Positions 1 through 9,122 of a stretch of 64,000 bases of DNA are shown here, in pieces. The notes under the pieces were generated by a model, which saw only the letters and a list, made by a program, of their open reading frames with translations, did not search any database and was not told the DNA's origin. Position 1 is the first letter of the stretch, and every line of letters starts with the position of its first letter. The stretch lies in assembly GCF_000620305.1 (NCBI RefSeq), contig NZ_JHVU01000024.1, positions 89,109 through 153,108 of the forward strand. The letters are read 5' to 3'. Origin of the DNA: Desulfitibacter alkalitolerans DSM 16504 (GTDB lineage: Bacteria; Bacillota; DSM-16504; Desulfitibacterales; Desulfitibacteraceae). Made by a program: the position numbers and the translations under genes.

Positions 1-664
1 CAAAATCAATAACCCCTGTTCCCGGCTGGTTCCTGCCGGGGCTGTCGGCAATTTGAATATGGCCAATTCTATCAAAAATGTTTCCAAGAATCTCTTTATG
101 GGATTCCCCTTCACGCTCAGCATGGTAGACATCATACTGAAGATATACATTGGAACGGCTAACATCTGCAAGCAGCTTCAATACCTGTTCAGTGGTATTA
201 AGATAAAATCCAGGGACATCGTAATGATTAATGGGCTCAACCATTAAATCGATCCCATGTTTTCCAAGCTCATCAGCTGCATAACAAACATTTTCAACAA
301 GGTTTTCCCACAGTCCATTATCTAAAGTAGGATCGTCTACCTTGCCTACTAAACAATTAACTCTATCAACACCAAACTTTTGAGCAGCCATAATAGTTTG
401 ACTAACTCCCTTTCTAAACTCAGTTCTACGGCCAGGGTCTAGAGCTATTCCACGATCCCCATTGGCCCAATCACCTGCAGGAAGATTAAAAAGAACCAGT
501 TGAAGCCTGTGTTGCTTAAGCTGTTTCTCTATCTCGTCTAAATCAAAATCATAGGGAAACATAAATTCAACATAGTTGAAACCTGCCTTTTTGGCCGCTT
601 CAAAACGTTCCATAAAAGGCAGCTCTGTAAATAAAAATGTTAGATTTGCAGCAAATTTAAGCAT
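1..664 (-). CDS. hyi: Hydroxypyruvate isomerase-like TIM-barrel protein (3' end beyond window)
   Basis: Read on the minus strand from an ATG at 664 preceded by a strong AGGAGGG site; the frame stays open for 221 codons to the window edge, so the C-terminus is missing. The protein begins MLKFAANLTFLFTELPF and carries the AP-endonuclease-2/xylose isomerase-like TIM-barrel signature: FNLPAGDW near residue 70, VEPINHYDVPGF near 145 and LQYDVYHAE near 175. These segments are typical of Hyi, which interconverts hydroxypyruvate and tartronate semialdehyde using a divalent metal in the cytosol. A related sugar-phosphate isomerase specificity cannot be excluded. Family call is firm; substrate is inferred. 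Confidence 0.8.
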   Translation of the reverse strand, partial: MLKFAANLTFLFTELPFMERFEAAKKAGFNYVEFMFPYDFDLDEIEKQLKQHRLQLVLFNLPAGDWANGDRGIALDPGRRTEFRKGVSQTIMAAQKFGVDRVNCLVGKVDDPTLDNGLWENLVENVCYAADELGKHGIDLMVEPINHYDVPGFYLNTTEQVLKLLADVSRSNVYLQYDVYHAEREGESHKEILGNIFDRIGHIQIADSPGRNQPGTGVIDF

Positions 665-942
665 TTTATCCCTCCTATCTAATTCTCTATGTCTATTCTA
701 CCGTATTATGCGTTAATTTCAAATTAATTACATGAAGATAAATCCATTTATTTAATTTACTTTCAACACATCCCTATAAATTCCTGCACAAAATCCAATT
801 GGATAACTCTCTAAATAGCAAAATTAATAAAGGAATAGAAAAAACTTTGTGGAATAATCAGCTTACATGGAATTAAATCTTTATGAATTAAATAGTGAAC
901 ATGGGAAATAAATATACTAATGTTTAGCAAGAGGGGATTATA

Positions 943-1893
943 ATGGCTTATTTTTTACTGCTTTTGGGATTTGTCCTTTTAATTAAGGGAGCAGACTTTT
1001 TTATTGATGGTGCAGCTGGGATTGCAAAAGCACTAAAGCTTCCGCCCATGATAATAGGACTTACAATCGTTGCCTTTGGGACAAGCTCTCCAGAGGCTGC
1101 AGTAAGTATTAGCGCCGCCATTAAGGGAAGCAGCGGCATATCATTAGGAAACGTTATAGGAAGCAACATTTTTAATATTTCCTTTGTTATTGGAATAATG
1201 GCACTACTAAGCCCTTTAAAGGTGGAAAAACAGACAACACGTAAAGAAATTCCCTTTGCCCTTTTATCAAGCATCCTTTTGCTCATTCTAGTTCTTGACA
1301 GGTTTTTACAGCAAACTAAGAGCGATGTCATAACAAGGGGCGATGGATTAGTATTTTTAATTTTCTTTTCAATTTTTATTTATTACCTTTTTGAAATGGC
1401 TTTAAAAAACTCAAATAACAATCATGAGATTATAGAAAACCCAGGGTATGATAAAAGTGGAAAAATCTTCTATTTAATTATTGGGTTAACTGGTATTATT
1501 CTTGGCGGAAAGCTTGTGGTAGATAGCAGTGTTATAATTGCTTTAAACTGGGGTCTTTCCCAAAGCCTTGTAGGCTTGACAATAGTAGCTGTAGGGACTT
1601 CCCTGCCAGAATTGGTTACTTCAATAGCTGCTGTCTTAAAGAAGGAAAATGAAATTGCCATAGGCAATCTTATTGGGAGCAACATCTTCAATATTCTCTT
1701 CATATTAGGTACTGCTTCTGTTATAAGTCCAATCCATGTAGAACCACTCCTGATCAAAGATACGTTTTTAATGATTTTTTATACCATCTTCTTATTTATT
1801 TTTGCAATGAGCCATTATAGAATATCAAGGAAGGAAGGTTTTATTCTGCTTATGTCCTACCTGGTGTATCTTGCCTTTATCATTAGTAGATAG
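943..1893 (+). CDS. CaCA-family sodium/calcium antiporter
   Basis: A 316-residue integral membrane protein with about ten hydrophobic segments arranged as two homologous halves. Each half carries the alpha-repeat signature: VAFGTSSPE near residue 48 and VAVGTSLPE near residue 212, each followed by a GNxIGSNIFN segment. These repeats form the ion-binding site of the calcium:cation antiporter superfamily (YrbG type), which exports calcium in exchange for sodium or protons. An AGAGGGG ribosome site lies just upstream of the ATG. The gene stands alone, convergent with folD and separated from it by a bidirectional terminator. The ion specificity is inferred from the family. Confidence 0.9.
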   Translation: MAYFLLLLGFVLLIKGADFFIDGAAGIAKALKLPPMIIGLTIVAFGTSSPEAAVSISAAIKGSSGISLGNVIGSNIFNISFVIGIMALLSPLKVEKQTTRKEIPFALLSSILLLILVLDRFLQQTKSDVITRGDGLVFLIFFSIFIYYLFEMALKNSNNNHEIIENPGYDKSGKIFYLIIGLTGIILGGKLVVDSSVIIALNWGLSQSLVGLTIVAVGTSLPELVTSIAAVLKKENEIAIGNLIGSNIFNILFILGTASVISPIHVEPLLIKDTFLMIFYTIFLFIFAMSHYRISRKEGFILLMSYLVYLAFIISR

Positions 1894-1923
1894 AGCACTT
1901 TATAGCATACTTCTCAAATATAT

Positions 1924-1959
1924 AAAAGGGCCCTGCTTATATCATAAGAGAGCCCTTTT
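1924..1959. terminator. Bidirectional rho-independent terminator
   Basis: AAAAGGGC and GCCCTTTT form a perfect 8-bp stem around a 20-base loop, with T-rich flank on both strands. It sits between the convergent antiporter gene and folD and can serve both. Confidence 0.85.
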
Positions 1960-1974
1960 GTTTTATATGTTTAA

Positions 1975-2838
1975 TTAAGCAAGACCATTTTGCATTTCAC
2001 AAGCCATTATTGTCTGCTTGCAAAGTACAACTGTGGTTACAGATCCTACGCCCCCAGGAACTGGAGTAATCTTATCAACTATTGGTTCAACTGCATCAAA
2101 GTCAACATCTCCACAGTACTTTCCAGGATTGTCCGGATCCTCATTAATACCAACATCTATGACAACCTGTCCTGGTTTAACATAGTCTGCCTTGACCATT
2201 TTGGCACGACCCACAGCAGCAATTAATATATCTGCATCAGCACATACTGCAGGCAGGTTTTCTGTTTTTGAATGACATATGGTTACTGTAGCATTTTCAC
2301 GAAGAAGAAGCATTGCCACTGGCTTGCCTACAACCAGGGAACGACCAAGGACAACTGCTTTCTTTCCCTTTAATGGAATGTCAAAGAATTTGAGCATGTC
2401 CATACATGCTGTAGGAGTACATGGTGGAAAGCCTGTCAGATCATCAGCAAAAACCTTTGCCGCACTTCCCAGAGTCATACAATCCACGTCTTTTTCCACA
2501 GGGATTAAGTCCCTGATTTTCTTTTCATTCAAGTGCTTTGGTAAAGGAGCAAACATTAAAATGCCATTAATCTCTTTATTCGCTCCTACCTCTATAACAG
2601 CCTTCTCAAAGGCTTCCTGCTCTATGTCCTGTGGATATTCAAAAACCTCATATGCCATTCCTATTGTTTCACATGTCTTCTTTGCTCCACCTTCATAGAA
2701 AAGGTCGTCTGGGCGGGCCCCTACTCTAATTATACCTAGTTTAGGTGTTATACCCCTGGCTTTTAGCTCCTCCACCTTTTTACTTAATTCTTCCTTCATT
2801 GCATCTGCAACTGGTTTTCCCTTTAACAATTCTGCCAT
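1975..2838 (-). CDS. folD: FolD-family methylenetetrahydrofolate dehydrogenase (cyclohydrolase residues missing)
   Basis: 287 residues, usual length for FolD, with the NADP-domain signatures GRSLVVGKP (near 165) and [10 protein letters not shown] (near 260). FolD normally oxidises methylene-THF to methenyl-THF and then hydrolyses it to formyl-THF. Aligned by eye with E. coli FolD, the cyclohydrolase lysine of YVASKRK is Ala here (YEGGAKK, near residue 52), and the glutamine of the VQLPLP motif is Phe (MFAPLP). The Asp of KDVD is retained. The product is therefore probably a dehydrogenase only, with the hydrolysis step left to the FchA encoded 12 bp upstream. GGAGG precedes the ATG. The pair fits one-carbon or Wood-Ljungdahl metabolism. 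Confidence 0.93.
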   Translation of the reverse strand: MAELLKGKPVADAMKEELSKKVEELKARGITPKLGIIRVGARPDDLFYEGGAKKTCETIGMAYEVFEYPQDIEQEAFEKAVIEVGANKEINGILMFAPLPKHLNEKKIRDLIPVEKDVDCMTLGSAAKVFADDLTGFPPCTPTACMDMLKFFDIPLKGKKAVVLGRSLVVGKPVAMLLLRENATVTICHSKTENLPAVCADADILIAAVGRAKMVKADYVKPGQVVIDVGINEDPDNPGKYCGDVDFDAVEPIVDKITPVPGGVGSVTTVVLCKQTIMACEMQNGLA

Positions 2839-2850
2839 TAAACTTACCTC

Positions 2851-3483
2851 CTACTTCTTAATTTTATTAATTACTAATTCTAGTGTTTCATCTGCTATTC
2901 TACTGCCATCTGTTAAAAGTTGATTCATTTCCTCTGTTGTAGCTTTTACATATTCTTGATCCTTAATAGAGTTAAGGTTAATAATTACATTCAATGATCC
3001 GCTAATCAAAGCAGCTTTAAGAAAAACAACTCCACAGCCCACATCAGAGATTGCAATCATAGTACCTATTTGTCCCATTCTCTCGTGTATCTTTATGCCA
3101 TCATAGGACTTTCGCATTATTTCCATGGGAACTGAGCAGGCTTCCTTGGAGCAGTTCTCTAAAGTTTCCTCCTTGATTTTAGCTTGTTCAGGAGTGTCCT
3201 TGGGTAAGCCATACGCCTTTGATAAGGGCTCAAATACCTCTGCATCCTTATCAACTAAAACCTTTAGTTCTTCAATTACTTTATTTCCCTTTTCTATTAA
3301 ATCTTTTACTTCATCTTCCACCTCTGCATATTTCTTTTTGCCTACAGTCAGATTCCCTACCATGTTGGATAAAGCCATGCCAATAGCCCCGCCACATGCG
3401 GCTGCCCCTCCACCACCTGGTACTGGAGCCTTTGAGGCTAATTCTTCCAAAAATTGATTGCAGCTTTTTTCTAACATTGACAT
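2851..3483 (-). CDS. fchA: Methenyltetrahydrofolate cyclohydrolase / formimino-THF cyclodeaminase family
   Basis: 210 residues matching the FTCD_C/FchA family: the N-terminal LASKAPVPGGGGAAA loop (residues 15-30) is the folate-binding glycine-rich segment, followed by the expected all-helical core. In anaerobes this enzyme converts 5,10-methenyl-THF to 10-formyl-THF. It is the first gene of an operon with folD (12-bp gap), and the neighbouring FolD lacks cyclohydrolase residues, so the two likely form a complete two-step module. A GAGGAGG site lies upstream of the ATG. An IS110-family element begins within about 100 bp of the start, so the native promoter may be squeezed or displaced. Confidence 0.88.
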   Translation of the reverse strand: MSMLEKSCNQFLEELASKAPVPGGGGAAACGGAIGMALSNMVGNLTVGKKKYAEVEDEVKDLIEKGNKVIEELKVLVDKDAEVFEPLSKAYGLPKDTPEQAKIKEETLENCSKEACSVPMEIMRKSYDGIKIHERMGQIGTMIAISDVGCGVVFLKAALISGSLNVIINLNSIKDQEYVKATTEEMNQLLTDGSRIADETLELVINKIKK

Positions 3484-3588
3484 AAAAAGTCCTCCTCGTA
3501 TAATATGTTTTGTAAACCTAAACTTTAGAATTTCCAGTTAGAATTTTGTTCTTTGAAAAGTGAATAATCACTTTTACAGACTAAGGTT

Positions 3589-3725
3589 AGCCCGTTCACT
3601 TTACCCTTGACAGGGAGTGGTCCATAATGGTAGGCTCATTAGCCGCACAGACACCCCAAAGGGGAGGTGGCTGGCTAAGTCTGTGTAATCCATTATGGAC
3701 AGAGGCTCACTGTCAAGGGCGGGCT
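3589..3725. repeat. Long imperfect palindrome upstream of the IS110 transposase
   Basis: Nested arms are AGCCCG (3589) with CGGGCT (3720), CCCTTGACAG (3604) with CTGTCAAGGG (3710), and GTCCATAATGG (3620) with CCATTATGGAC (3690). Inside, two pairings compete: TTAGCC (3639) with GGCTAA (3673), and CACAGAC (3646) with GTCTGTG (3679), which cannot nest together. A CCCC-AAA-GGGG mini-hairpin is at the centre. It could be part of the element's left end or a separate small insertion. Confidence 0.75.
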
Positions 3726-3839
3726 CTTAGTACCTACAAACTTGTTTTAAATTAGGGCTTGGATTTTTCGTGATGTTCCCAGACAATAGTCTTAAGGATT
3801 ATTTGGGGTAATGCTTTTTCCTCCTGTAGCTTTGACTAC

Positions 3840-4048
3840 TTTTAAAAGTCTGTTTCCCCAGTACTCGTTTGAACTTCTAACCCGCAGGCTGTTCCTCCTG
3901 GCAACCCATGCTAGAAGACAGCAGCTTCTAGGTAGCCCATGGATCAGGATGAGTTCATATACACGAGGGTGATGATCTACGAGTTCCCTGGGGGCGTCCC
4001 GGAAAGTCCAATCCCTTTAATCCTAATTTGAAAGGAGGGATAACCCTT
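3840..4048 (+). ncRNA. Candidate IS110 bridge-RNA region
   Basis: The leader immediately upstream of the transposase contains a clean hairpin at 3906-3942 (CCATG-CTAGAAG paired with CTTCTAG-CATGG) and further GC-rich short repeats, unlike the AT-rich host intergenic DNA. In IS110-group elements the guide RNA is transcribed from this position. The exact ends and guide loops are not determined; the call rests on position and structure. Confidence 0.4.
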
Positions 4049-5278
4049 ATGAAGTTGTTTGTAGGTATAGATGTAAGCTCTCTGGACTTAAGAGTACGTG
4101 TTATTAATTGTGATGGCGATACTCTTGATAAGTTTACTGTAAGTAATAATCTAAATGGTGCCACCCATTTGCGTGATAAGATCATTACTTTAGCAGAGAA
4201 GCTCTCTTGTACTAATATTCAAATTGGTATGGAGTCTACTTCTGTTTATAGCTGGCATCCTTCTATGTTCTTAAATGAGGATGAGGCTCTACGTAAGCTT
4301 AATGCTAAGGTTTATACCATCAATGCTAAGCTTGTGAATAAGTTTAAGGAAGCTTATGCTGATATGGAAAAAACTGATGATATTGATGCCTTGATAATTG
4401 CTGATCGTTTACGGTTTGGTAGACTCCCTTTTACTGTTATCATGCAGGAACAATATATTGCTCTGCAAAGATTAACACGAATGCGTTATCGTCTAGTTCA
4501 TAATCTGACTAAGGAAAAACAGCATTTTCTTCAAAACTTATTTTTAAAGTGTAATGCTTTTACTTCTGAGGTTGATAGTTCTGCTTTTGGTAATGCCATG
4601 ATGGATCTCTTTTTAGAAAAGTACAGCCTTGATGAAATATCTGCTATGGATGTTGCTGATTTAGCTAATTACCTTAAGGATAAAGGGAAAAACCGTTTTC
4701 CTGATCCTGAAGGTGTAGCTAAGTGTATCCAAAAGGCTGCCAGGTCTTCTTACAGACTCTCTAAGTGTATTGAAGATTCGGTTGATATTGTCCTTGCTAC
4801 TTCTATTGAGACTATCAGAAGCCTTAACAATCATATTAAACAGTTAAACAAGGCTATAGAAAGAGTTCTTGATGGCATCCCTAATACTTTACAAACTATC
4901 CCTGGTATTGGCCCTGTTTTCTGTGCCGGTATTCTTGCTGAAGTTGGCGATATTTCTCGCTTTAAGGATCAGGCTGCTTTAGCTAAATATGCAGGGCTTA
5001 GCTGGACTAAACACCAGTCAGGAAAGTTTGTAGCTGATGAAACTAAGCTAATACGTTCTGGTAACCGTTATCTCCGTTATTACCTTGTTGAGGCTGCCAA
5101 CTCGGTAATGCGCTATGAGCCGGAGTTTAAAGCTTATTACCAGAAAAAGTATCGTGAGGTGCCTAAGCACCAACATAAAAGAGCACTCGTCTTAACTGCA
5201 AGAAAACTTGTGCGTTTGGTTGATACGCTGCTGCGTAACGACCAAATCTACTCGCCTAGAAGGAAGGTGAATAGTTAG
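4049..5278 (+). CDS. IS110-family transposase (DEDD recombinase)
   Basis: 409 residues from an ATG placed 10 nt after AAAGGAGGG; an upstream TTG at 4028 lies before that site and is unlikely to be used. The N-terminal RuvC-like domain shows the DEDD residues D8 (GIDVS), E62 (GMEST), D110 and D113 (KTDDIDA). A coiled middle region precedes the Transposase_20 domain, which has a helix-hairpin-helix-like TIPGIGPVFCAGIL segment and the catalytic serine S324 in HQSGKF. All catalytic residues are present, so the enzyme appears intact. It would recombine donor and target DNA guided by the element's non-coding RNA. Confidence 0.95.
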   Translation: MKLFVGIDVSSLDLRVRVINCDGDTLDKFTVSNNLNGATHLRDKIITLAEKLSCTNIQIGMESTSVYSWHPSMFLNEDEALRKLNAKVYTINAKLVNKFKEAYADMEKTDDIDALIIADRLRFGRLPFTVIMQEQYIALQRLTRMRYRLVHNLTKEKQHFLQNLFLKCNAFTSEVDSSAFGNAMMDLFLEKYSLDEISAMDVADLANYLKDKGKNRFPDPEGVAKCIQKAARSSYRLSKCIEDSVDIVLATSIETIRSLNNHIKQLNKAIERVLDGIPNTLQTIPGIGPVFCAGILAEVGDISRFKDQAALAKYAGLSWTKHQSGKFVADETKLIRSGNRYLRYYLVEAANSVMRYEPEFKAYYQKKYREVPKHQHKRALVLTARKLVRLVDTLLRNDQIYSPRRKVNS

Positions 5279-5781
5279 GTCAACACCCCCTAATTTGCCC
5301 TTCGGTTATTTCCAGTTTTTTACTACTCAAACTGGGTTTGTTAAGCATGCCCTTTTTTAGCAAAATTAGCAAATTAAATTTCCAATTTTATTATTTAGGG
5401 TATTGACATATTACCGCAGGACTTTAATTCTTTCTTTGTTTATGTAATCATCACTTGATTCAACTATGTATTCGAACTAATATTTTTCCAAAAGAGGTCG
5501 AATCTCCTTGTGGAAATCATCATATTAATATATTTTACCATAATTCTCTGCTATATCCCATCTAGCTTGGCCAACAATTATTTTTATTTGTTTACTTAAG
5601 TAATATAAGTATAATAGTAAGGCCCCATCTTCGAGGTCTTAAATATTATGGTTCAATACAAGTAAAGATTTTATAAAACTCATATTTAGGGTATATAATT
5701 AAGAAGTTGTTTGATAAAATTATGTTTAATAGTCTTAAACATCTAATTAATTGATATCTTCCAATGAAAGGGGTTTTTGAT

Positions 5782-6402
5782 ATGGGATATTATCCAGGAG
5801 TTTTTGGCGGGAACATTTCCATAGATTATTTGAAAAAGAAAGCACCTGTAACTTTAGCTATCATTGCAGTTAACCTGACAATTTTTGTTTTAAGCTATCT
5901 TTTTGGCTATGAAAGACAACTGATACTTTTAGGAGGAATGGCCCCTATTGAACTTGTTCTGGCTTCAGGTGAGTATTGGCGATTTTTCACATCCATGTTT
6001 ATCCATAGCGGAGCAATGCATGTTATATTCAACATGATTATCCTGCTCCATTCAGGTGGATACCTGGAACCATACATGGGGCAAAAGAACTTTGCTGTAT
6101 TTTACTTACTTTCGGGCCTACTGGTTTCATTCTTTTCTGGTATTTTCACAAATGCCCTTTCAGTAGGAGCCTCGGGAGCAATATTTGCCCTGTTGGGATT
6201 TATCCTGTATTTTGATTTGCAGGCAAGAAAATCAGGCCATAAAACAAGCAGCCTCATTCTGCCTTTAGTAGTGATTAACATGATTATTACCATAATAATT
6301 CCCAGGGTTAGCTTTATCGGACATTTTTCTGGTCTAGTCATTGGCTACCTCTTCGCTTATTACAGACACAGATCAATATTAGACAAAATCAAAACTCATT
6401 GA
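5782..6402 (+). CDS. Rhomboid-family intramembrane serine protease
   Basis: 206 residues from the ATG at 5782, which has AAAGGGG at a proper distance; an ATG at 5764 lies before that site. About six membrane segments are visible. The catalytic serine is in GASGAIFALLGF (near residue 135) and the catalytic histidine in SFIGHFSGLVIGYL (near residue 180). The HSGAMHVIFNMI segment (near 77) supplies the conserved His/Asn of TM2. Rhomboids cleave membrane proteins within the lipid bilayer; the substrate here is unknown. Monocistronic, with its own terminator. Confidence 0.92.
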   Translation: MGYYPGVFGGNISIDYLKKKAPVTLAIIAVNLTIFVLSYLFGYERQLILLGGMAPIELVLASGEYWRFFTSMFIHSGAMHVIFNMIILLHSGGYLEPYMGQKNFAVFYLLSGLLVSFFSGIFTNALSVGASGAIFALLGFILYFDLQARKSGHKTSSLILPLVVINMIITIIIPRVSFIGHFSGLVIGYLFAYYRHRSILDKIKTH

Positions 6403-6446
6403 AAATCAGGGTTAGACAGGCCTCAGCCTACTCTAACCCTGATTTT
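6402..6446 (+). terminator. Rho-independent terminator after rhomboid gene
   Basis: AAAATCAGGGTTAGA pairs perfectly with TCTAACCCTGATTTT across a 15-base loop. It begins inside the stop codon of the rhomboid gene. Confidence 0.85.
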
Positions 6447-6611
6447 GTATATCAGAAACTTTAGGCTTTACTGCTCTAAGTTTTTCAACAATCTGTCTAA
6501 AGCAGCTTTTAAAATACTTAAACATTAAAACATTAAGTTTTTATATTTTGAAACATTCGTGCCCTTGTACTCGTCTAATAACCTAAAACCAATAACGGGG
6601 AGGTTTATCAT

Positions 6612-8975
6612 ATGAGAAACAAAAAAAAGATACTCTTGGCAAGTATAATGTCAGTTCTTATAGGTGTATTTTTAATATCAGCTATTTTCATTAGTCCTGG
6701 AAAGGCATCAGACCAGATCAAGGTATACGTTGACGGGAAACAGGTTAGGTTTTCAGTACCACCTGAGCTAGTTGGCGGAAGAACCTTTGTTCCCTTTATG
6801 GAAATCTTTGAAGCCATGGGCGCAGAGGTGAAATGGGACAATAAGGAGCAGCTTGTTACCGCATCCAGGGGGACAGACCTGCTCACCCTCCAGATTGGGC
6901 AAAAAACCGCCAGTATAAATGGGCAAAAAGTCACCCTTGATGCTGTTCCCAGAATTGTGCAGGGCAGAACCCTTGTCCCCTTGAGATTTATTGGTGAAGC
7001 CCTTGGGGCAGATGTAAATTGGAATAAAAAGAACCTCTCAGTCTACATTAATATGGAGAATTTGGCGCAGGGCAACCTGCCTGTAGTAGGCACGAAAGAA
7101 AAATTAAAGGAGCTCCTATCCCAGGGACAAGTAAGTGGGGGAAGACTCTCAGGGCATGGTATTTTTAGAACAGGAGCTGATATGGCCCAGGCTGAAGAAT
7201 CCATGAAAACAGCAGCTAGTCCAGAAACTGTCAATAATTCAGACTTTTCCTCCACAAATATACAGGTTCAAGGTGTTGATGAAGGGGATCTGGTTAAAAC
7301 TGACGGCAAATATATTTACCAGGTTAATAACCAGCGTGTTGTAATAGCCAGGGCTTTTCCAGTCCAAGACATGAAAATTATAAACGTTATAGACTTAACA
7401 AAGGGGCCCTTTCATCCCACAGAGATGTATCTAGACGAGAAATTTTTAGTGGTCATAGGTATATCCGAAAGCTATTACCCCATGCCAAGGGCTTCAGCGG
7501 AAAAACTAATGGCACCTGATATGATGCCCCCAATCCATGGCTACAGGCCCATGGTTAAGGCAATGGTTTATGACATTTCTAACAAAGAAAACATTGAGCT
7601 TGTCAGAGAAGTTGAATTAGATGGGCACTACGTATCCTCTCGCAAAATTGGCTCTGCTCTTTATTTAGTTGCCAATAAACACATCAACTACTACGTACTG
7701 GAGCAGGGAAAGGATCTGGAAAAACCAATGTACAGGGACACAGCCGGGTCCTCTGAGTTTGTGGAAATTGACTATGAAGCTATACGCTATTTTCCTGGAT
7801 CAATTGAGCCAAACTACTTGTTAGTTGCAGGTGTTGATCTGTCCCAGCCCAGCAAACAGGCCGAAGTATCAACTTTTCTGGGGTCAGGGCAAAACATTTA
7901 TGCCTCATTGCAAAACCTCTATGTTGCAGTTACACAGTATGATTTTAACGAGAAAGCTTATATAGATAACAGAAGCACCCTTGTTTATAGTTTTAATTTA
8001 GATAAGGGCAGTATCAGCTATAACGGCAAGGGCAGGGTGCCGGGCTCTCTCCTAAATCAGTTCTCCATGGATGAGCACAATGGATATTTTCGCGTAGCAA
8101 CTACAACTGGAGATATATGGCGGACAGATGAACATACCTCAAAAAACAATATATATATTTTAGATAAAGCCTTAAATATAGTAGGCAAGGTTGAGGATAT
8201 AGCTCCAGGTGAGACAATCTATTCAGTTCGTTTCATGGGTGACAGGGGCTATATGGTTACCTTTAAAACAGTAGACCCCCTCTTTGTCATTGATTTAAAA
8301 AATCCTGAAAGGCCGGCAGTATTGGGTGCATTAAAAATTCCCGGCTACAGTGATTACCTTCATCCCTATGATGAAAATCATTTAATTGGCTTTGGCAAGG
8401 ACGCCGTTGAAGTGGATAATATGGCCTATTATCTGGGCATGAAAATGGCAATTTTTGACGTAAGCGATGTGAATAATCCTAAAGAAAAATTTGTAGAGAT
8501 GATTGGCGACAGGGGAACCGAATCTGAGCTTTTAAGAAATCACAAGGCCTTGCTTTTCTCAAGAGAAAAAAACCTCCTAGCTTTTCCAGTTACAGTCATG
8601 GAGGTTAAGCATGGCAGGGATTATAATTATAAGGGAATCCCCCCTTACGGGGAATTCGTCTTCCAGGGTGCCTACATCTACCATATAGACACAGAAACAG
8701 GCTTTAAGCTTAAAGGGAAAATATCCCATTTGTCTAATGAAGATTATTTAAAAGCAGGAAACTACTGGTATGACAGCAATAAAAATATTGAAAGAATTCT
8801 TTATATAGGCGATACCCTATATACACTATCAAAGAAAACATGGCAGGCCCACGGACTAAACAAGTTAGAATATAGAAGCTCTCTGGAAATTCCAGAAGCA
8901 TCTCCAATAAGAGACACAGTATATCCTATAGGTGAACCTGGACAAAGTGACCCAGGAGTCAAAACTGAACAATAA
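6612..8975 (+). CDS. Secreted copper-amine-oxidase-N and beta-propeller domain protein
   Basis: 787 residues. A positively charged start followed by a hydrophobic stretch (residues 7-28) is a signal peptide or anchor. Residues about 35-150 contain two copy-like halves (GGRTFVPFMEIFEAMGAEVKW and GRTLVPLRFIGEALGADVNW), the Copper_amine_oxidN repeat common in clostridial surface proteins. The remainder, from VQGVDEGDLVKTDGKYIY (near 220) on, matches the secreted Beta_propel family. Extracellular location is likely; function is not known. It has its own RBS (GGGGAGG) and terminator. The N-terminal repeat is generally a structural or wall-associated domain rather than an enzyme. Confidence 0.85.
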   Translation: MRNKKKILLASIMSVLIGVFLISAIFISPGKASDQIKVYVDGKQVRFSVPPELVGGRTFVPFMEIFEAMGAEVKWDNKEQLVTASRGTDLLTLQIGQKTASINGQKVTLDAVPRIVQGRTLVPLRFIGEALGADVNWNKKNLSVYINMENLAQGNLPVVGTKEKLKELLSQGQVSGGRLSGHGIFRTGADMAQAEESMKTAASPETVNNSDFSSTNIQVQGVDEGDLVKTDGKYIYQVNNQRVVIARAFPVQDMKIINVIDLTKGPFHPTEMYLDEKFLVVIGISESYYPMPRASAEKLMAPDMMPPIHGYRPMVKAMVYDISNKENIELVREVELDGHYVSSRKIGSALYLVANKHINYYVLEQGKDLEKPMYRDTAGSSEFVEIDYEAIRYFPGSIEPNYLLVAGVDLSQPSKQAEVSTFLGSGQNIYASLQNLYVAVTQYDFNEKAYIDNRSTLVYSFNLDKGSISYNGKGRVPGSLLNQFSMDEHNGYFRVATTTGDIWRTDEHTSKNNIYILDKALNIVGKVEDIAPGETIYSVRFMGDRGYMVTFKTVDPLFVIDLKNPERPAVLGALKIPGYSDYLHPYDENHLIGFGKDAVEVDNMAYYLGMKMAIFDVSDVNNPKEKFVEMIGDRGTESELLRNHKALLFSREKNLLAFPVTVMEVKHGRDYNYKGIPPYGEFVFQGAYIYHIDTETGFKLKGKISHLSNEDYLKAGNYWYDSNKNIERILYIGDTLYTLSKKTWQAHGLNKLEYRSSLEIPEASPIRDTVYPIGEPGQSDPGVKTEQ

Positions 8976-8998
8976 TAAACTTGTCAAAAACAATATAT

Positions 8999-9032
8999 AA
9001 AACCCTTTATCAACAGAAAGATAAAGGGTTTT
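8999..9032 (+). terminator. Rho-independent terminator
   Basis: AAAACCCTTTATC pairs with GATAAAGGGTTTT around an 8-base loop, 24 bp after the beta-propeller gene. Confidence 0.85.
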
Positions 9033-9122
9033 ATATTTACATACTTTTAAATAAATTTTAATCTGGGTTTTACCTAAATATGCTAATTTAGAAACAAACT
9101 CTTTGTCGAATCGGAGATGTTT

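Larger units (their letters stand above)
3560..5400 (+). mobile_element. IS110-family insertion element (boundaries approximate)
   Basis: The element consists of a long non-coding 5' region (about 3560-4048) full of inverted repeats, a DEDD transposase gene (4049-5278) and a short 3' tail. IS110 elements usually lack terminal inverted repeats and obvious target duplications, so the ends cannot be fixed from one copy. The 5' region is the expected home of the bridge (seek) RNA known for this family. It is inserted between fchA and the rhomboid gene. From 5279 to 5781 no gene is visible; this stretch should hold the element's right end and the rhomboid promoter. Confidence 0.7.

Noticed and set aside
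53..247. 64-codon plus-strand frame at the window start
   Set aside because: It lies antisense within the isomerase gene, which has clear family motifs.
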